A stretch of DNA of 64,000 nucleotides from NCBI GenBank assembly GCA_026874595.1, contig CM049322.1:10002400-10066399 (forward strand), given 5' to 3'. Position numbers and translations under genes: made by a program. The notes beneath the pieces were generated by a model. It was given only the letters and a program-made list of their open reading frames with translations, did no database searches and was not told where the DNA came from. Numbering within the stretch: position 1 is the first letter of the stretch; every line of letters starts with the position of its first letter. Of the stretch, positions 34,830 through 47,520 are shown in pieces. The DNA is from Sipunculus nudus. Lineage: Eukaryota > Annelida > Sipuncula > Golfingiida > Sipunculidae.

Positions 34830-35410
34830 TACAGCTGAGGCTATTAAAGCCCATACAAAAATAAAATGGAGTTCCAAACAGACAAGGTGTTCTTAACATA
34901 TTACAGTTTGCAGATGATACACTGGTGTTCACAGAACAGATTAGAATAACTCTGAATGTATTTTCTTATTTTAATCAAATTACACGTTTGAGGATAAACT
35001 TTGCAAAACGGCAATAAGGTCCATAACAAAAGGAAAATAGGCAGGAAAAGACACGATTGTCATTGAGTAGATTTGGGCTGATGAACAGTTGATTTTATTC
35101 AGAATAATCATAGCAACTTCCATGAAAATATTTTAAATAAATTATACTCCGAGGTACAAAAAAAACGGTGGTCACACAGAAATCATCTGGTCAAAATGAC
35201 TATTATAAGGAGCTTCCTTGTCCACCATATTATTTAATATCAGTTCTCCTTAACAAAATAATATGTAAGGAATAGATAAGGTACATGTACTATTTAAATT
35301 CATATAAGAAAACAAAATGTATGGAATCTTTGGTTGGGTCGATGGGATCAGCATGATGCCTAACATTAAGAAGAACGTAAGTGGACAGGCTGAACATTAG
35401 TTGAACAAGA
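34830..35410 (+). pseudogene. Non-LTR retrotransposon reverse-transcriptase relic 1
   Basis: Frame GVLNILQFADDTLVF contains the palm-domain catalytic motif F-A-D-D (codons at 34,907-34,918). It is followed by LNVFSYFNQI and LRINFAK, the usual block after the catalytic motif in LINE reverse transcriptases. Further on, in another frame, WSHRNHLVKMTIIRSFLVHH (about 35,175-35,235) matches the thumb-region pattern W..R..L..K..IIKS. A stop before NGVPNRQG and frame changes show it is dead. It is only a C-terminal part of the polymerase; no endonuclease or 5' end was found. Confidence 0.75.
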
Positions 35411-35459
35411 ATATGATATTTAGTGGCAGTCAACCACTAAATAATTTATTCAGGAATGG

Positions 35460-36151
35460 TCAGTACCTAAATAAAATTTAGTTTTAGGTGATGGAAATTA
35501 ATAGGGAAGAGATCACGAGAATGATTGAGAGAAGGAACAGAGAGAGAATGATGATTGCGAGAAAGAGAGACCGAGAGAGAGGATGTTTGATAGTTTGTGC
35601 ATGAAAAAAGAGAATTAATAAAGGATTGAATCAGAAGGAGGCTTGCTGAATATGTATACATGAGAAACAGAGTGAATCAATGATAAATTGAGAGATAGAG
35701 ACTGATAGATGGAGGGCCATAGATGGTGAGATATTGATGGAAGGTCATAGATGGTGTGTGGATGAGAACGAATATATAAATGAAGGATTAAATAAATGAG
35801 TTAGTCTCTCAGAAAGACGCAGAGAGAAGGAATAGTTGAGTGAAAGTCTTAGAAAGAGGGAAAGAGATTGGTTGAGAGAGGGAACGAGGAAGACTGAGAG
35901 AGAGAGAGAGAAGGGGAGGGGGTATGCTGGATTTGTACACGAGAAGAGAATGAATGGATTAATTGAGAGAAGGAGAGACACAGGAATAAGGCGCGCGAGA
36001 GAGATTGATAATGATTGAGAGAAAGAGATAATGCTAATGTTTGAGACAAAGAGGAAAGAGTCAAAGGAGAGATTCTGAGAGAGAGTGAGGATGCAAGATT
36101 GTGTGTATGAGAGGGAATGATTGATTGATTGGTTGATTGATTGAGATATAG

Positions 36152-36226
<75 letters not shown>

Positions 36227-36650
36227 ATATTAATTTTCGAGAAAAAGACAGCGGGATAGTGTGTGCATGAATAAGAGAATGAATAATTGATTTAGAGAAA
36301 GCGAGACTGAGTGAGATATATAATTAGGAAGAGAAGTGAGAGAGACAGAAAGAGGGGGTGTTGGATAATGTGTGCATGAGGAAGATAATGGATTATTGAG
36401 GGAAAAAGTGACTGATAGAGAGAATGTTTTTTTAGAGAAAAGAGACAGAGAGAATGAGAATTATAATGATTGAGAGAAAGGGAGATTGAGACAAAGTTTG
36501 AAAGCAAGAAAGAGAGAATGAGAAATATTGAGAAAAAGAGGGAGACTCTGAGAAGAGAGATTCCGAGGGAGAGAGAGGAGGGGGCTAGAATGTGCGTGCA
36601 TGAGAGAGAGAATGAAGGAATGATTGATTGATTGAGAGAAAGAGAGAATC

Positions 36651-36687
<37 letters not shown>

Positions 36688-37102
36688 TAGAGAGAGAGAG
36701 AGACGGAGAGAATGATGATGATTAGGAGAAAGAGATACTTTGAGAGAGGGATATCATGATAATGATTATGAGACTGAGATATAAAGGGAGAGAGAATGAA
36801 TAAATGAAAGAGAGAGAGGAGTATTTGTGTGAGAGGGAAAGAGAGCAAGAGAGGGAGGGGGGATGTGGAGGGGAAAGTGTGTGCATGAGAAAGAAAATCA
36901 TGAATGATTGAGTGGAAAAGATTAAAGAGGGAAAGAAAATGAATAATTTTTTTAGAGAAAAACAGACTCAGAGAGAGAGAAAATAATGAGAATTATATTG
37001 TTTGAGAGAAAGAGAGACTGAGAGCGAGAGAATGATTAGGACTGAGAAAAAGAGAGACTATGAGAGAGAATGAGTATGATACTAATTGAGAAAAAGAGAA
37101 AG

Positions 37103-37158
<56 letters not shown>

Positions 37159-38348
37159 TGTGTGTGTGTGTGTGGATCTGAGTGTGTGCATGATAAAGAA
37201 AATAAAATAATGATTGATTTAGAGAGACTTTTAGAGAGAAAGACAGAGAGAGAGAGAGGGGGGGTGAAAATGTAAATGATTGAGAGAATAGATACAGAGA
37301 GAGATGGGATGTTAAATAGTGCGTGCATGAGAGAAAGAAAGGGGGATATTGGTTCATGTGTGCATGAGAAAGAGAATGAATGAATTGATGATTGATTGAG
37401 AGAAAGAGAGAATCAGAGAGAGACAGAGAGAGAGAGAGAGAGAAAGAGACCATGAGAATGATAATGATTAGGAGAAAGAGAGACTTAGAGAGGGGGGAGT
37501 ATTTGAGAGAAAGATTGTGAGAAAGAGGGAGAGAGATAAAGGGGATGTGGAGTGTGTGCATGCGAAAGAAAATCATGATTGATTGAGAGGAAGATAATTT
37601 AAGAGAGAGAGAGGGTGAGACAGCTAGGGAGAGAGTGAAATTGTTATTTTTTAGGAGAGACCAGGAGAGAAGGGGTGTTGGATAGTGTGGGCATGAGAAA
37701 AAGAATTCACGGATTATTCTGAGAGACTGAGAGAGAAGCATGCGTGAATGAATGATAGATAGAGAGACTGGTGGAGAGAGAATGATAAATATATAATTAT
37801 TGAGAGAGAGAGGGGGGTGGGGGGTAGGGGGATGTTGGATAGTGTGGGCATGAGAAAAAGAATTCACGGATTATTTAGAGAGACTGAGAGAGAAGCAGAA
37901 AATGTGAATGATTGATGGATAGAGAGACAGACTGGGGGAGAGAGAATGATAATTATAATTATTGAGAGAGAGAGAGGAAGGATGTTGGATAGTGTGGGCA
38001 TGAGATAGAAAATGAATGAATTCTTGAGAGAAAAACAGGCTCGGTGAGAGAGGGGGAGAGAAGGAGAATAATGTTTGAGAGAAAGAGAGACTATGAGAGA
38101 GAATGAGTTTGATACTGATTGAGAAAAAGAGAAAGATTGAGAGAGAGAGATGTTTGATAGTGTGTGCATGAGAAAGAAAATTATAAAATGATTGATTGAG
38201 AGAAAGATACCTTTTTAGAGAGAGAGATAGAGAGACCGAGAGAGAGAGAGAGAGGATGAAAATGTAAATGATTGAGAGAAGAGATACAGAGAGAGAGAGA
38301 GAGAGGGACTGTTGGATAGTGTTTCATGCTTGAGAAAAAGAATGAATT

Positions 38349-38402
<54 letters not shown>

Positions 38403-38900
38403 GAAATGATTGAGAGAAAGAAATACTGGGGAGATAGAATTTGAATTATATTTTTAGAGAGAGAAAGAGAGAGGGGGACATTTTGGAGAAGAGAATGACT
38501 GAATTATTGATTGATTGAGATGAATGATTTGTTGTGGGAAAGAAAGAATCTGAAAGAAAGATAGAAAGAGACAAAGAGAATAAGTAAGAAAAGAGAGAGA
38601 ATGATAATGAGTGGGAGAGAGAGTGAAAGCGAGAGAACGAGAATGATAGTGACTGAGGGCAAGAGATATAGGCAAAAAGAAGGAGATAAATAGAGGGTCA
38701 TAGATGGTGTGTAGATGAGAAAGAAAGAAAGAAAGAATGAATGAATGAATGAATGAGAGAGAGAGGAATATTTGAGAGAAATACTATGAGAAAAGGGGGG
38801 GGGGCGGGAGAGATTGATTGCTTGAGAAAGAGGGATAGAGAATAATTATAATTGTTCAGAGAGAGAGAGAGACGTGTTGGATGTATACATAAGAAAGAGA
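35460..38900. repeat. Purine-rich degenerate satellite (inverted relative to 22-24.8 and 31-33 kb)
   Basis: 3.4 kb of GA-biased plus strand. It contains the reverse complements of the words of the pyrimidine blocks, for example 'tggatagtgtgtgcatgaga', 'gggtcatagatggtgtgtag', 'gatggagggccatagatggt' and 'atgataatgattgagagaaa'. Pure (GA)n runs lie at about 36,155-36,220, 37,105-37,156 and 38,353-38,398. Minus-strand Ser/Leu-rich frames of up to 261 codons are compositional artefacts. Confidence 0.9.
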
Positions 38901-38917
38901 ATAAATAAAGGTTTGTT

Positions 38918-39540
38918 TGGGATTAATAAACAGGCTCATGACACAAGCTTCTGTGAATGAAAATCTTAACTCGCTCACTCCATCCCCCTGCCCCTGTCCG
39001 GGGTCCACTTTTGACCCCTCGGGCCCCTCTACGATGTACCGGCTGACCCCCCCCCCGCCCTAAAAAAAACCGGCAGAAATGTAGGAATTCATAAAAAAAA
39101 ATATATGTGTTGGTTTACTTGTTGAGTATGTTGGGTATCATGAGTATGTTCGTGTGTGTGTCAGAATGACTAAAGCAACAAGTAATATAATTTGTCTTAC
39201 ATCTATTTTCCAAATTAAACAAGGCTGTCTCCTATTTCCCTATGGTAATACATGCTATTGAATTGATACATGCTATAGCCCATATTAAAATAAATGGAAA
39301 TACATACAAACATGGTGTTCTTAAAATGTTACATTATGCAGATGGCACACTGGGTATTACAAAAGAAATGGACGGCGTAAGAGAAAGTTTTATATGTTAA
39401 TCAAATTACACCTTTGAGGAAAGAGCATTTCCATAAGAGCAGGAAAATATGAAGAAAAATACACAATTGATTGTCATTTAGGTATGGCTTGGGTGTTAGC
39501 AATTCAATTTATTAAGACTTTTATAGTCAAAAACCTGGCC
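38918..39540 (+). pseudogene. Non-LTR retrotransposon reverse-transcriptase relic 2
   Basis: Paralogous to relic 1. It contains FQIKQGC (the conserved G-I-K-Q-G-C-P-L region, about 39,212-39,232), then after a frame change ELIHAIAHIKINGN and GVLKMLHYADG (39,335-39,346), where the second catalytic Asp of YADD/FADD is Gly. Stops follow within 60 bp. The segment leading in (38,928-38,985) matches 33,688-33,735, so both relics are copies of the same element or of one duplicated block. Confidence 0.7.
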
Positions 39541-41095
39541 GCAGTAGATACGTAGTAAATGAGCATGTGCTCTGCTGTAGGGCTTGCTGATGATGCAACA
39601 AGGGATGGATGTCAGGAAAATCCCGCAGCTCGACAAAGGGATATTGCCTCTGTTAATTGGGCTCCCCATAGTTTAAAAGTCTCCAAGTTAATAAGTATCA
39701 TTTATACATCATTGTTGAAATGACGATGTCAGCACAAAACGAAGAGATTATGCTCGCAAACAATATACTTAATTTATTTGTATGTAATATTTTATTGACG
39801 TCTCAGTTTAAACATCTATTTACATATTTGCACCGATTCGCAACCATATGTAAGTGCTATTCATGTTGAAATTGACCTTTTGACAAGTTATTCGTGATTA
39901 AAGCTCCGATTTTACGGTTTTCCGAGACCTCTTATCACACAAGTTAGCCTCAGGCTATGATTATGTCGTTTAGGTCTGCAGCTCCTGGGCAGTCAGCTTA
40001 TGAAGAAGCCTAGCACAAGTGGGTACGAAGGATTTTTAGCATGGGGGGGGGGGTGTCACGCTGAACGAACTACGCTCCCCCCACCCCGCCTGCGGCCGAG
40101 ACAGTCGACACTCGCGCTTAAATTTATATATCCCCCCCCCCTCCGCCCCACTTGACTCGATCTACCACAGATGACCTTATTTATATTGAGAAAATGAAAG
40201 AGAGAGAAATTGTGTGAAGAAATCTGTAATTCTGTTTTTGAACATTCTATTCTTCTTCGTGAATACATATATACCTATTACATATGTATGCAGGCGCAAA
40301 AACTAATCTGCGTATATAAGCTACTTGTCACATATAGTTTGCCTATTCTGTTCTGTATGCTGTTCTTCCATTGTGCCGTGAACGAAAAAAATGGTTACAC
40401 GTTTGAATAAAAATCTACAAACATGCTTGCCCAGTTCACAGGTTGAATGTTGTTAAACTGTTTCAAAATACAATCCCACAGTTTTTACTGGTTTTCCCTA
40501 CAGGGTCGTCGCCAGAGGGGAAATCGGGGGGGGGGGGGGGGGGGGGGGGCAGTAAATTCTTTATCAGAGCAGAGCATAACAAGGGAGATTAACTCCCGAA
40601 CGGGGAGGTTTTTTTTTTCTTCTTATGATATCAGCTCTAATCATGTTACAATTCTATACTTTTATTTACATTGCTTCAGGGTAAAATAATAATGGTCACC
40701 AGTCAATTTAATTTTCTTGCAAATACTGCCAACGGGGGGGGGGGGGGGGGGTTCGGGCCCCGCCATCCAATAGTCGGAGTACTCCTACTATAGAACTGGC
40801 CTATTCCCATTGCAATTTTTCGGACGGCATGCAGGAAACTATCAGCACCTTCAATGCATGTCCGCCAGAATAATTTTTTTTTGCACATGCACAGTCCTGG
40901 CCCTTCTCTTCTTTTAACGAAAAATGGAGTTCGTTCTAATAAATGGCAAACACCTTTGTTTTTGTTTTTAATTTACCAACTATAATAAATTACCAATTGA
41001 TTGAGACAACAGACGTATAAATTGTATACTCATTTGTTATCTAGCATGACTCGAAAAATGCACTGCTTTGTCAAACAAAGTTACTGAAATATTAT
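39541..41095. other. Unassigned; several poly-G/poly-C tracts
   Basis: Homopolymer runs: G9-10 at about 40,043, C11 near 40,131, a G22 run at about 40,527-40,549 and a G19 run at about 40,734-40,751; another poly-C lies at about 39,046. 'cagggtcgtcgccagagggg' at 40,501 resembles the end of a hAT-type element, but no matching opposite terminus was found. No exon recognised. Confidence 0.5.
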
Positions 41096-41384
41096 AATTG
41101 AGAAGTTACAAAGACATGAGCAAGTCAGGGCGCTGGTTGTCATTAGGTCTTCTGTCCATCCACGGTTTGTCAGTAAGACAGGGAGAATGAAAGGCAGAAA
41201 GTGGCACAATAAGGTGTGGAAGAAAGAAATAGATAATGAAGATAGGAAGTGACAAATAATTAAAGAAAGGTACAGATGCATGAGGGTGAAGGGTTGCTGA
41301 TGAGGGGACCAAGAAAAATAAAAGATAAAGGAAAAGATGAAAGACAAAGGGTAACTGGAAAATACAGACAGGCAAAATATGAAG

Positions 41385-41430
<46 letters not shown>

Positions 41431-41683
41431 TCGAAAGACAAAAACTGGTCACGAAAGATGGAAAGGGGTGAAATAAGGGAAGAAAGAGACAGAAACGCGC
41501 GGGAGGGGGGGAAGAAGGAATGAGAGAGGAAAAGGGAGGAGTAAAGGAAGGTGTGAGGGAGTAAAGGGAGGAGTGAAGGAGTGACGGAAGGTTTGGAGAT
41601 TAAATGAATAGTAATGAGTGAGTGCAGGAGTAAGTGAAAGGAGTAAAGGAAGAAAAGAAGAATGAAAAAAAAAATAGGAGAGC

Positions 41684-41728
<45 letters not shown>

Positions 41729-42510
41729 AATGAAGATACACAGAGGGCAAGGATCAAATAAATAACATAGAATGAATGTGAAGGAAGGCCAGGATCAAAT
41801 AAAATTACATAGAGTGAATGTGAAGGAAGGGGTGAGGGATGGAGAGAAGGACAGATGAAAGGAAGGAAAGAAGAGGTAGGTAAAGGGAATTAAGATGACG
41901 AGAAGAAAGAAAGAGTGGGACGAGATGAATGACAAATGGGTAGATAACTACGAAAATAAGAGAGGAAACTGTGGAAGGAATGAATGTAAAAAAGACTGAA
42001 GAAATAACGAGTGATGGACGGATTGAGTTAGGGAAGGAGTGAACGAAAGAAGGGAAGAAGGAAGAGATAAAGAGGATGAGTGAAGGAAGGAAGAGGTCAA
42101 GGGAAGAACCACAGATTGATGAGACAAAAGCATGCTGGAAAGGATATCGAAAGTTATATAAAGAGAATGTGAAGGAGGAATGAATTAAGGAACGAGTGAA
42201 GAAGTGAACAGTTTTTTTTTTTAAAGAGACGGGCACTAAGGGGGCAGGTAAAGCAGGGAGGATAGCAGTTGGAAGGAAGGAAGGTGCGTGTGAATTTGGG
42301 AGTGAATGAAGGAAGGAGTGAAGAAAGGAATGCGTTGGAGCGTGAAAGGAAGCACGAAGGAAGGAAGTTATGAAGGAATTACGAACGGAAAAGGAGATAT
42401 GGGGAAAAGGTAGAAATATTGAGATTGAAGTGATAAAGACATAAAGAGGGCAGAGACAACTTAAATTAGATAAGGGTAATGTAAGGGAAGGAGAAAGAGA
42501 AAGGAAATTC
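41096..42510. repeat. Purine-rich satellite block, with GGAAGGAAG/GAAGTGAA words
   Basis: GA-biased plus strand with pure (GA)n at 41,390-41,426 and 41,687-41,724 and tetranucleotide-like GGAAG/GTGAAGGAAG repeats (41,540-42,400). It differs in word content from the 35.5-38.9 kb block. A near-duplicate pair occurs at 41,755-41,790 and 41,793-41,832 ('agaatgaatgtgaaggaagg' and 'agagtgaatgtgaaggaagg'). Long minus-strand frames are artefacts. Confidence 0.88.
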
Positions 42511-42605
42511 ATCCATTCATTCATTCTTTCTTTCTTTCTTTCTTTCTCATCCACACACCGTCTATATATGACCCTCCGTCTCTCTTTTTTCCCAGTCAAT
42601 CTTAT

Positions 42606-42642
<37 letters not shown>

Positions 42643-43328
42643 CTCAGATTATCTCTGCCTCCCAATCAATCAATCATTCCTTCATTCTCTTTCTCATACA
42701 CAAACTAGCACCCTACCTCTATATCTTTCTTTTTTTCTTTTCTCTCTCTCTCTCTCTGTGTCGGAATCGGAATCTCTCTCTTCTCAGTGTCTTCCTCTTT
42801 CTCTCAATCATTCTCGTTTTTTCTGTCACTATCAAGCTCTTTGTCTCAGTCTCTCTTTTTCTCAATAATAATCAGTCTCAGTCTCTCTCTCTTACTCTCT
42901 CACTCTGTGTGTCTCTCTTTCTCGATCAATCATCTATTCATTCATTCCCTCTCTCATACATACTATCTAGCATCCTCTCTGTCTCTCTTTAGAGAGAGAG
43001 AAAGAGAAAGAGAGAGAGACTCATTCATTCATTCATTCATTCCCATTAACACACCATCCGTATGATCCTCAATCTCTCTCTCTCTCTGTCTCTCCCCTCC
43101 CCTCTCTCTCTCTCTCTTTATAGTCTTCTTTCAATCATTATCATTGCCATTCTCTCTCTCTCTCTATCTCTCACACTCTCTCTCTTTGATTTATTACCAT
43201 TCTCATGTTCTCTGTCGCTCACTGTCTCTCTGTGTCTCTCTCTTAGATTCTCTCTTTCTCTTAATTAATCAATCATTCTTTCTCTCTCTCATACATAATC
43301 TATAGCACCCTCGTCCTCTTTCCGTCTC

Positions 43329-43360
<32 letters not shown>

Positions 43361-43409
43361 GCTTAATCTATGCTCATTCATTTTCCTTCTCATGTTCACA
43401 TCATTATAC

Positions 43410-43445
<36 letters not shown>

Positions 43446-43502
43446 GAGAGAATTTTCTATTCATTCATTCATTCATACACGAACTATATCTCTTTCTTTC
43501 TA

Positions 43503-43540
<38 letters not shown>

Positions 43541-43545
43541 GATTA
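42511..43545. repeat. Pyrimidine-rich satellite block
   Basis: Directly abuts the previous purine block, so strand bias flips at about 42,510. Words of the 22-24.8 kb family return ('catccacacaccgtctatat', 'tctcagtgtcttcctctttc', 'tctcaatcattctc'). A short purine patch at 42,990-43,018 forms an inverted repeat with neighbouring (CT)n. Confidence 0.9.
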
Positions 43546-43559
43546 TAAATATTATAATC

Positions 43560-46500
43560 TAAATATAAGGGAACTGCGAACAATGATCCGCGGTTTGTCA
43601 CTTGTTGAGCGAGACACAGAATTACAGGAATTGTTCAGGTTATTCAGGTTATCTCCGAATATATTTTTATATACATACAGGATTTTTATAAGGGGTTAAT
43701 ACATACATGATTTTTATCCCACAGAATTTGGGAAACACGGTTAAGACTTCATTTGAAAGAATTGGATATTTCAGAGATGAATGTCCAGTGGAACTGAACG
43801 ACATGAATATGGAAGTTACAGCTATGTCTATGATTATAAAATAAAATATTATATTTTGATGATTTTATATGCTAAATCACCGCTGTCTAATATCTTCTGT
43901 ACTAAAGAAGATTTTTAGATTCCTGGTGTTCTATACTTTTAGATTTAATACCACTTTCAATATAGCCTATTCTGCGTTGTTTCATTTATAACACCCGCCT
44001 GTTATGGCGGTTAAATTAGGTTAAATTCCTAAATACGATCTAAAGCTACTACATCGTCTTTTGCAAGATAGAAAAGAGATAAATATATAGATACAGGAAT
44101 TAAGGCGACACCAATATAAATGAACTGGAATTAAGTCGACATTTCAGAGATAAATACATGTGGGAATTACGGCGACATCAACATCCCAGCTACAGGGAGA
44201 AGTTTATGATTATGAAAATAAAACAATTATGATATGTAGGCGTTGGGGTCCACATGCCCGCCGAAGAAGATATAAAGCATACATACGCACTCTGATAATT
44301 ATGTCTGACTTTCTATAGTTACATTGCTGAGGCTCATGCTTATGATATTACATGAGGATATGGTGTACAAACGTGTTGCTGCATAGAATAGAAATTAATT
44401 CATGTAATCTCGATATTTATCCGATATAAATCAAAGCGACAAGACTTGTACCCACAGGAATATACTGAGATATGTGTAGCTTTCTGGACCGCTGGTATAG
44501 GATTAAGGCAACATCATCACAGATACGATTGTTATATATCAATGAAGGATTGAAAAACGGTTCTTCATCTACATTCAGAAATGGATTGTCATCTTATCGC
44601 TGTTAATATTTGCAATTCATTCAGGTTATATCAGGATATATTATACAGGGATTAATTCACAAGGTTTTTTCATCCCGAAGAATTAGGGCAACACCCGTAA
44701 GGCTGCATTGGAATGAATTGAATATTCCAGAGATGAATGTCAGGAGGGATTGATTGACATTAATATGGGAGTTACAGCTGTATCTATGATTATAAAATAA
44801 ATATAATATTTTAATGATTTTATATGTTGACTCGCACTTGTCTAATATTTTCTGTATAGAATATGTTTTAGATGCCTGTTTTAATTTTTAATTTTTTTAT
44901 ATTTTAATAACATAGTTAATATAGCATATTTTGCGCAGTTTCATTTATAACACCCGCCTATCATATAGTTAAATTCCAAAATACGATCTAAAGCTATATT
45001 GTCTTTCTGAATCTGCAAAAAGTTGACTCGGGCTATAATTTACAATAAATGTGACATAAATGCATGACGTTTTGAAAAAATCCCACTGAAAATAATAATA
45101 GGACAGTTGTTACAAATACATTTATTTTGTTTGTAATTAGGGTGCTTCTTATTGCAAGAGAGAAAAGAGATAAATATATAGATACAGGAATTAAGGCGAC
45201 ACCAATATGAATATATTGAAATTAAGGCGACATTTCAGAGATGAATGCATACAGGAATTAAGGCGCATCAACATCGCAGCTAGGGGGAGAAGTTTATGAT
45301 TATAAACATAAAATAATTATTACATATAGTCGATAAGTCTACACGCCTATCGAAGGATATATTACGGTACATATACCTGAAAATACTCGGATAATCATGT
45401 TTGGCTTTCTAAAGATACATTGGTGAGGCTCCTGCTTATGATATTTCATAAGCATATGTTATGATAACATATTGCTGCACAGATAAGAATTGTATTTATG
45501 TAATCTCGAAATTTATCGGATATAAATCAAGGCGACAAGACTTGTATCCACCGAAATATACTGAGATATGTGTAGTTTTCTGGACAATTGGTATAAGAAT
45601 TAAGGCGACATCATCACAGATATGTTTCTTATAAGTCCATGAAGAAGTCTTAAATAACGGTTTTCCGTATACATATTCATACATGGATTGTCATCTTACC
45701 GCTGTTAATATTTCAAATTTATTTAGGTTATCTCGATCGATGTATGTTTATATAGGGATTAATAAATGCAGGATCCAAATCCTAAAGAATTAAGTCGACA
45801 CCAATAAGATAGCATTGGAATTAATTGAATATTTTCAGAGATGAATACCCAGGGGAACTGGCCGACATGAATATGAAAGCTACAGATATGTCAACGATTA
45901 TAAAATAAAAAAAATGATGATTTTTTCCAAACTCGCCCTTGACTCATATTTTCTGTTCCTAAGAAAATGTTTTAGATTCTTGGTCTTTTATTTATTTAAT
46001 TTTGAGACCACAGTTGATACAAAATATTCCACTCAATATCAATTTATAACACCCGCCGATCATATGGTGTATTTCTTAAATACGATCTTAAGCTATATTG
46101 TCTTTCTGAATTAGCAAAGTGTTGACTAAGGTTATAATTTAGCTTATGCGGCATATACGCATGTAGACTTGAAAATACATAGCCGAAGATAATAAAAGAA
46201 CAGTTGTTATGAAATAATAACATTAATTTTGTTTGTAATTAGGGTTCTTTTAATTGCAAGAGAAAAAATTATACATATTTATACATACAGGAATTAAGGC
46301 GACACCAATATAAATCTTCTGGAATTAAGTCGAAATTTCAGAGATGAATGTATATACAGGAATTAAGGCGACATCAACATCGCAGCTACAGGGAGAATTT
46401 TATGATTATGAAAAAAAATTATGATATGTAGACGTAAGGTCCACATGCCCATCGAAGAAGATATAAAGCATGCATTTGTACTCCGATCATTTTGCCTGGC

Positions 46501-47520
46501 TTTCCATAGTTACTAAGTTGCCCTTGTCTAAAATTTTCTATACCAAAAAGAGGTTGAAGATTCATGGTTTTTATACTTTTTATTTTCATACCACGGTTAC
46601 TATAGAATATTCCGCGCAATATCATTTATAACACCCTCCTATCATATAGTTAAATTCCTAAAAATGATTTTCAGCTATATCGTCTTTCTGAATTAGCAAA
46701 ATGTTGACTCGGGCGTTAATTTACAATGAAATGCCACATATATGCATGACGTTTTGAAAATACACTTCTGAGGATAATAATGGGACAGTTGTTATGAAAT
46801 AATAATTCCTTTTGTTTGTAATTAAGGTGCTTCGTATTTCAAGAGAGAAAAGAGATAAATATATAGGTACAGGAACTATATGAATATATTGACAATAATA
46901 TGAATATACTGAAATTAAGGCGACATTTCAGAGATGAATGCATACAGGAATTGCGGCAACATCAACATCGCAGCTAGGGGGAGAAGTTTATGATCATAAA
47001 AATAAAACAATGATTGCATATTGGCGATAAGTCCACATGCCAACCGAAGGAGATATAAAGGGTACATATACTAGAATACTCGGATGATTATGTCTGGCTT
47101 TCTATACCGACATTGCTGAGACTCTTCTTATAATATTACATAAGTATATGTTGTGATAACTTATTGCTGAATAAAATAGAAATTTATTGATGCAATCTTG
47201 ATGTTTATCCGATATTAATCAAGGCGACAAGACTTGTATCCACAGGAATATACTGAGATATGCGTAACTTTCTGGATCCTTGATATAGGAATTAAGGCGA
47301 CATCATCACGCATGTTTTATATATATATATATATCCATGAAGAAGTCTCAAATAACGGTATGTATTCACACATAGATTGTCATCTTACCGCTGTTAATAT
47401 TTCAAATTTATTTAGGTTAGCTCGATGGGTATTTATTTATAAAGGGATTAATACATGCAGGGTCTAAATCCCAAAGAATTTAGGCGACAACAATAAGGGA
47501 GCGATGGAATTTATTGAATA
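43560..47520. repeat. Dimeric satellite, about 1.1-kb higher-order unit
   Basis: At least four diverged units. Anchor 'tttataacacccgcc' occurs near 43,985, 44,945, 46,043, (46,625) and (47,687). 'caggaattaaggcgacacca' occurs near 44,094, 45,191 and 46,289. 'agctagggggagaagttta' or variants occur near 44,195, 45,277, 46,384 and 46,970. Units are about 1.1 kb, but one step is about 585 bp, and the two halves of a unit share 'ttcagagatgaat', 'attaaggcgaca'-type and 'atgattataaaataaaa'-type blocks. The array is thus a dimer of an about 550-bp monomer. Within monomers GGAATTAAGGCGACA repeats at about 30-35 bp. No coding potential seen. Confidence 0.88.

Noticed and set aside
36993-38169. Minus-strand open frame of 261 codons and neighbours
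   Set aside because: Antisense of the GA satellite; length comes from absence of stops in CT repeats.
40501-40900. hAT-type transposon starting CAGGGTCGTCGCCAG
   Set aside because: No inverted partner or 8-bp duplication found in the following kilobase.
41805-42665. Minus-strand open frame of 286 codons, longest in the window
   Set aside because: Lies entirely in purine-rich low-complexity DNA and encodes Ser/Phe/Leu/Pro low complexity without domain or gene signals.
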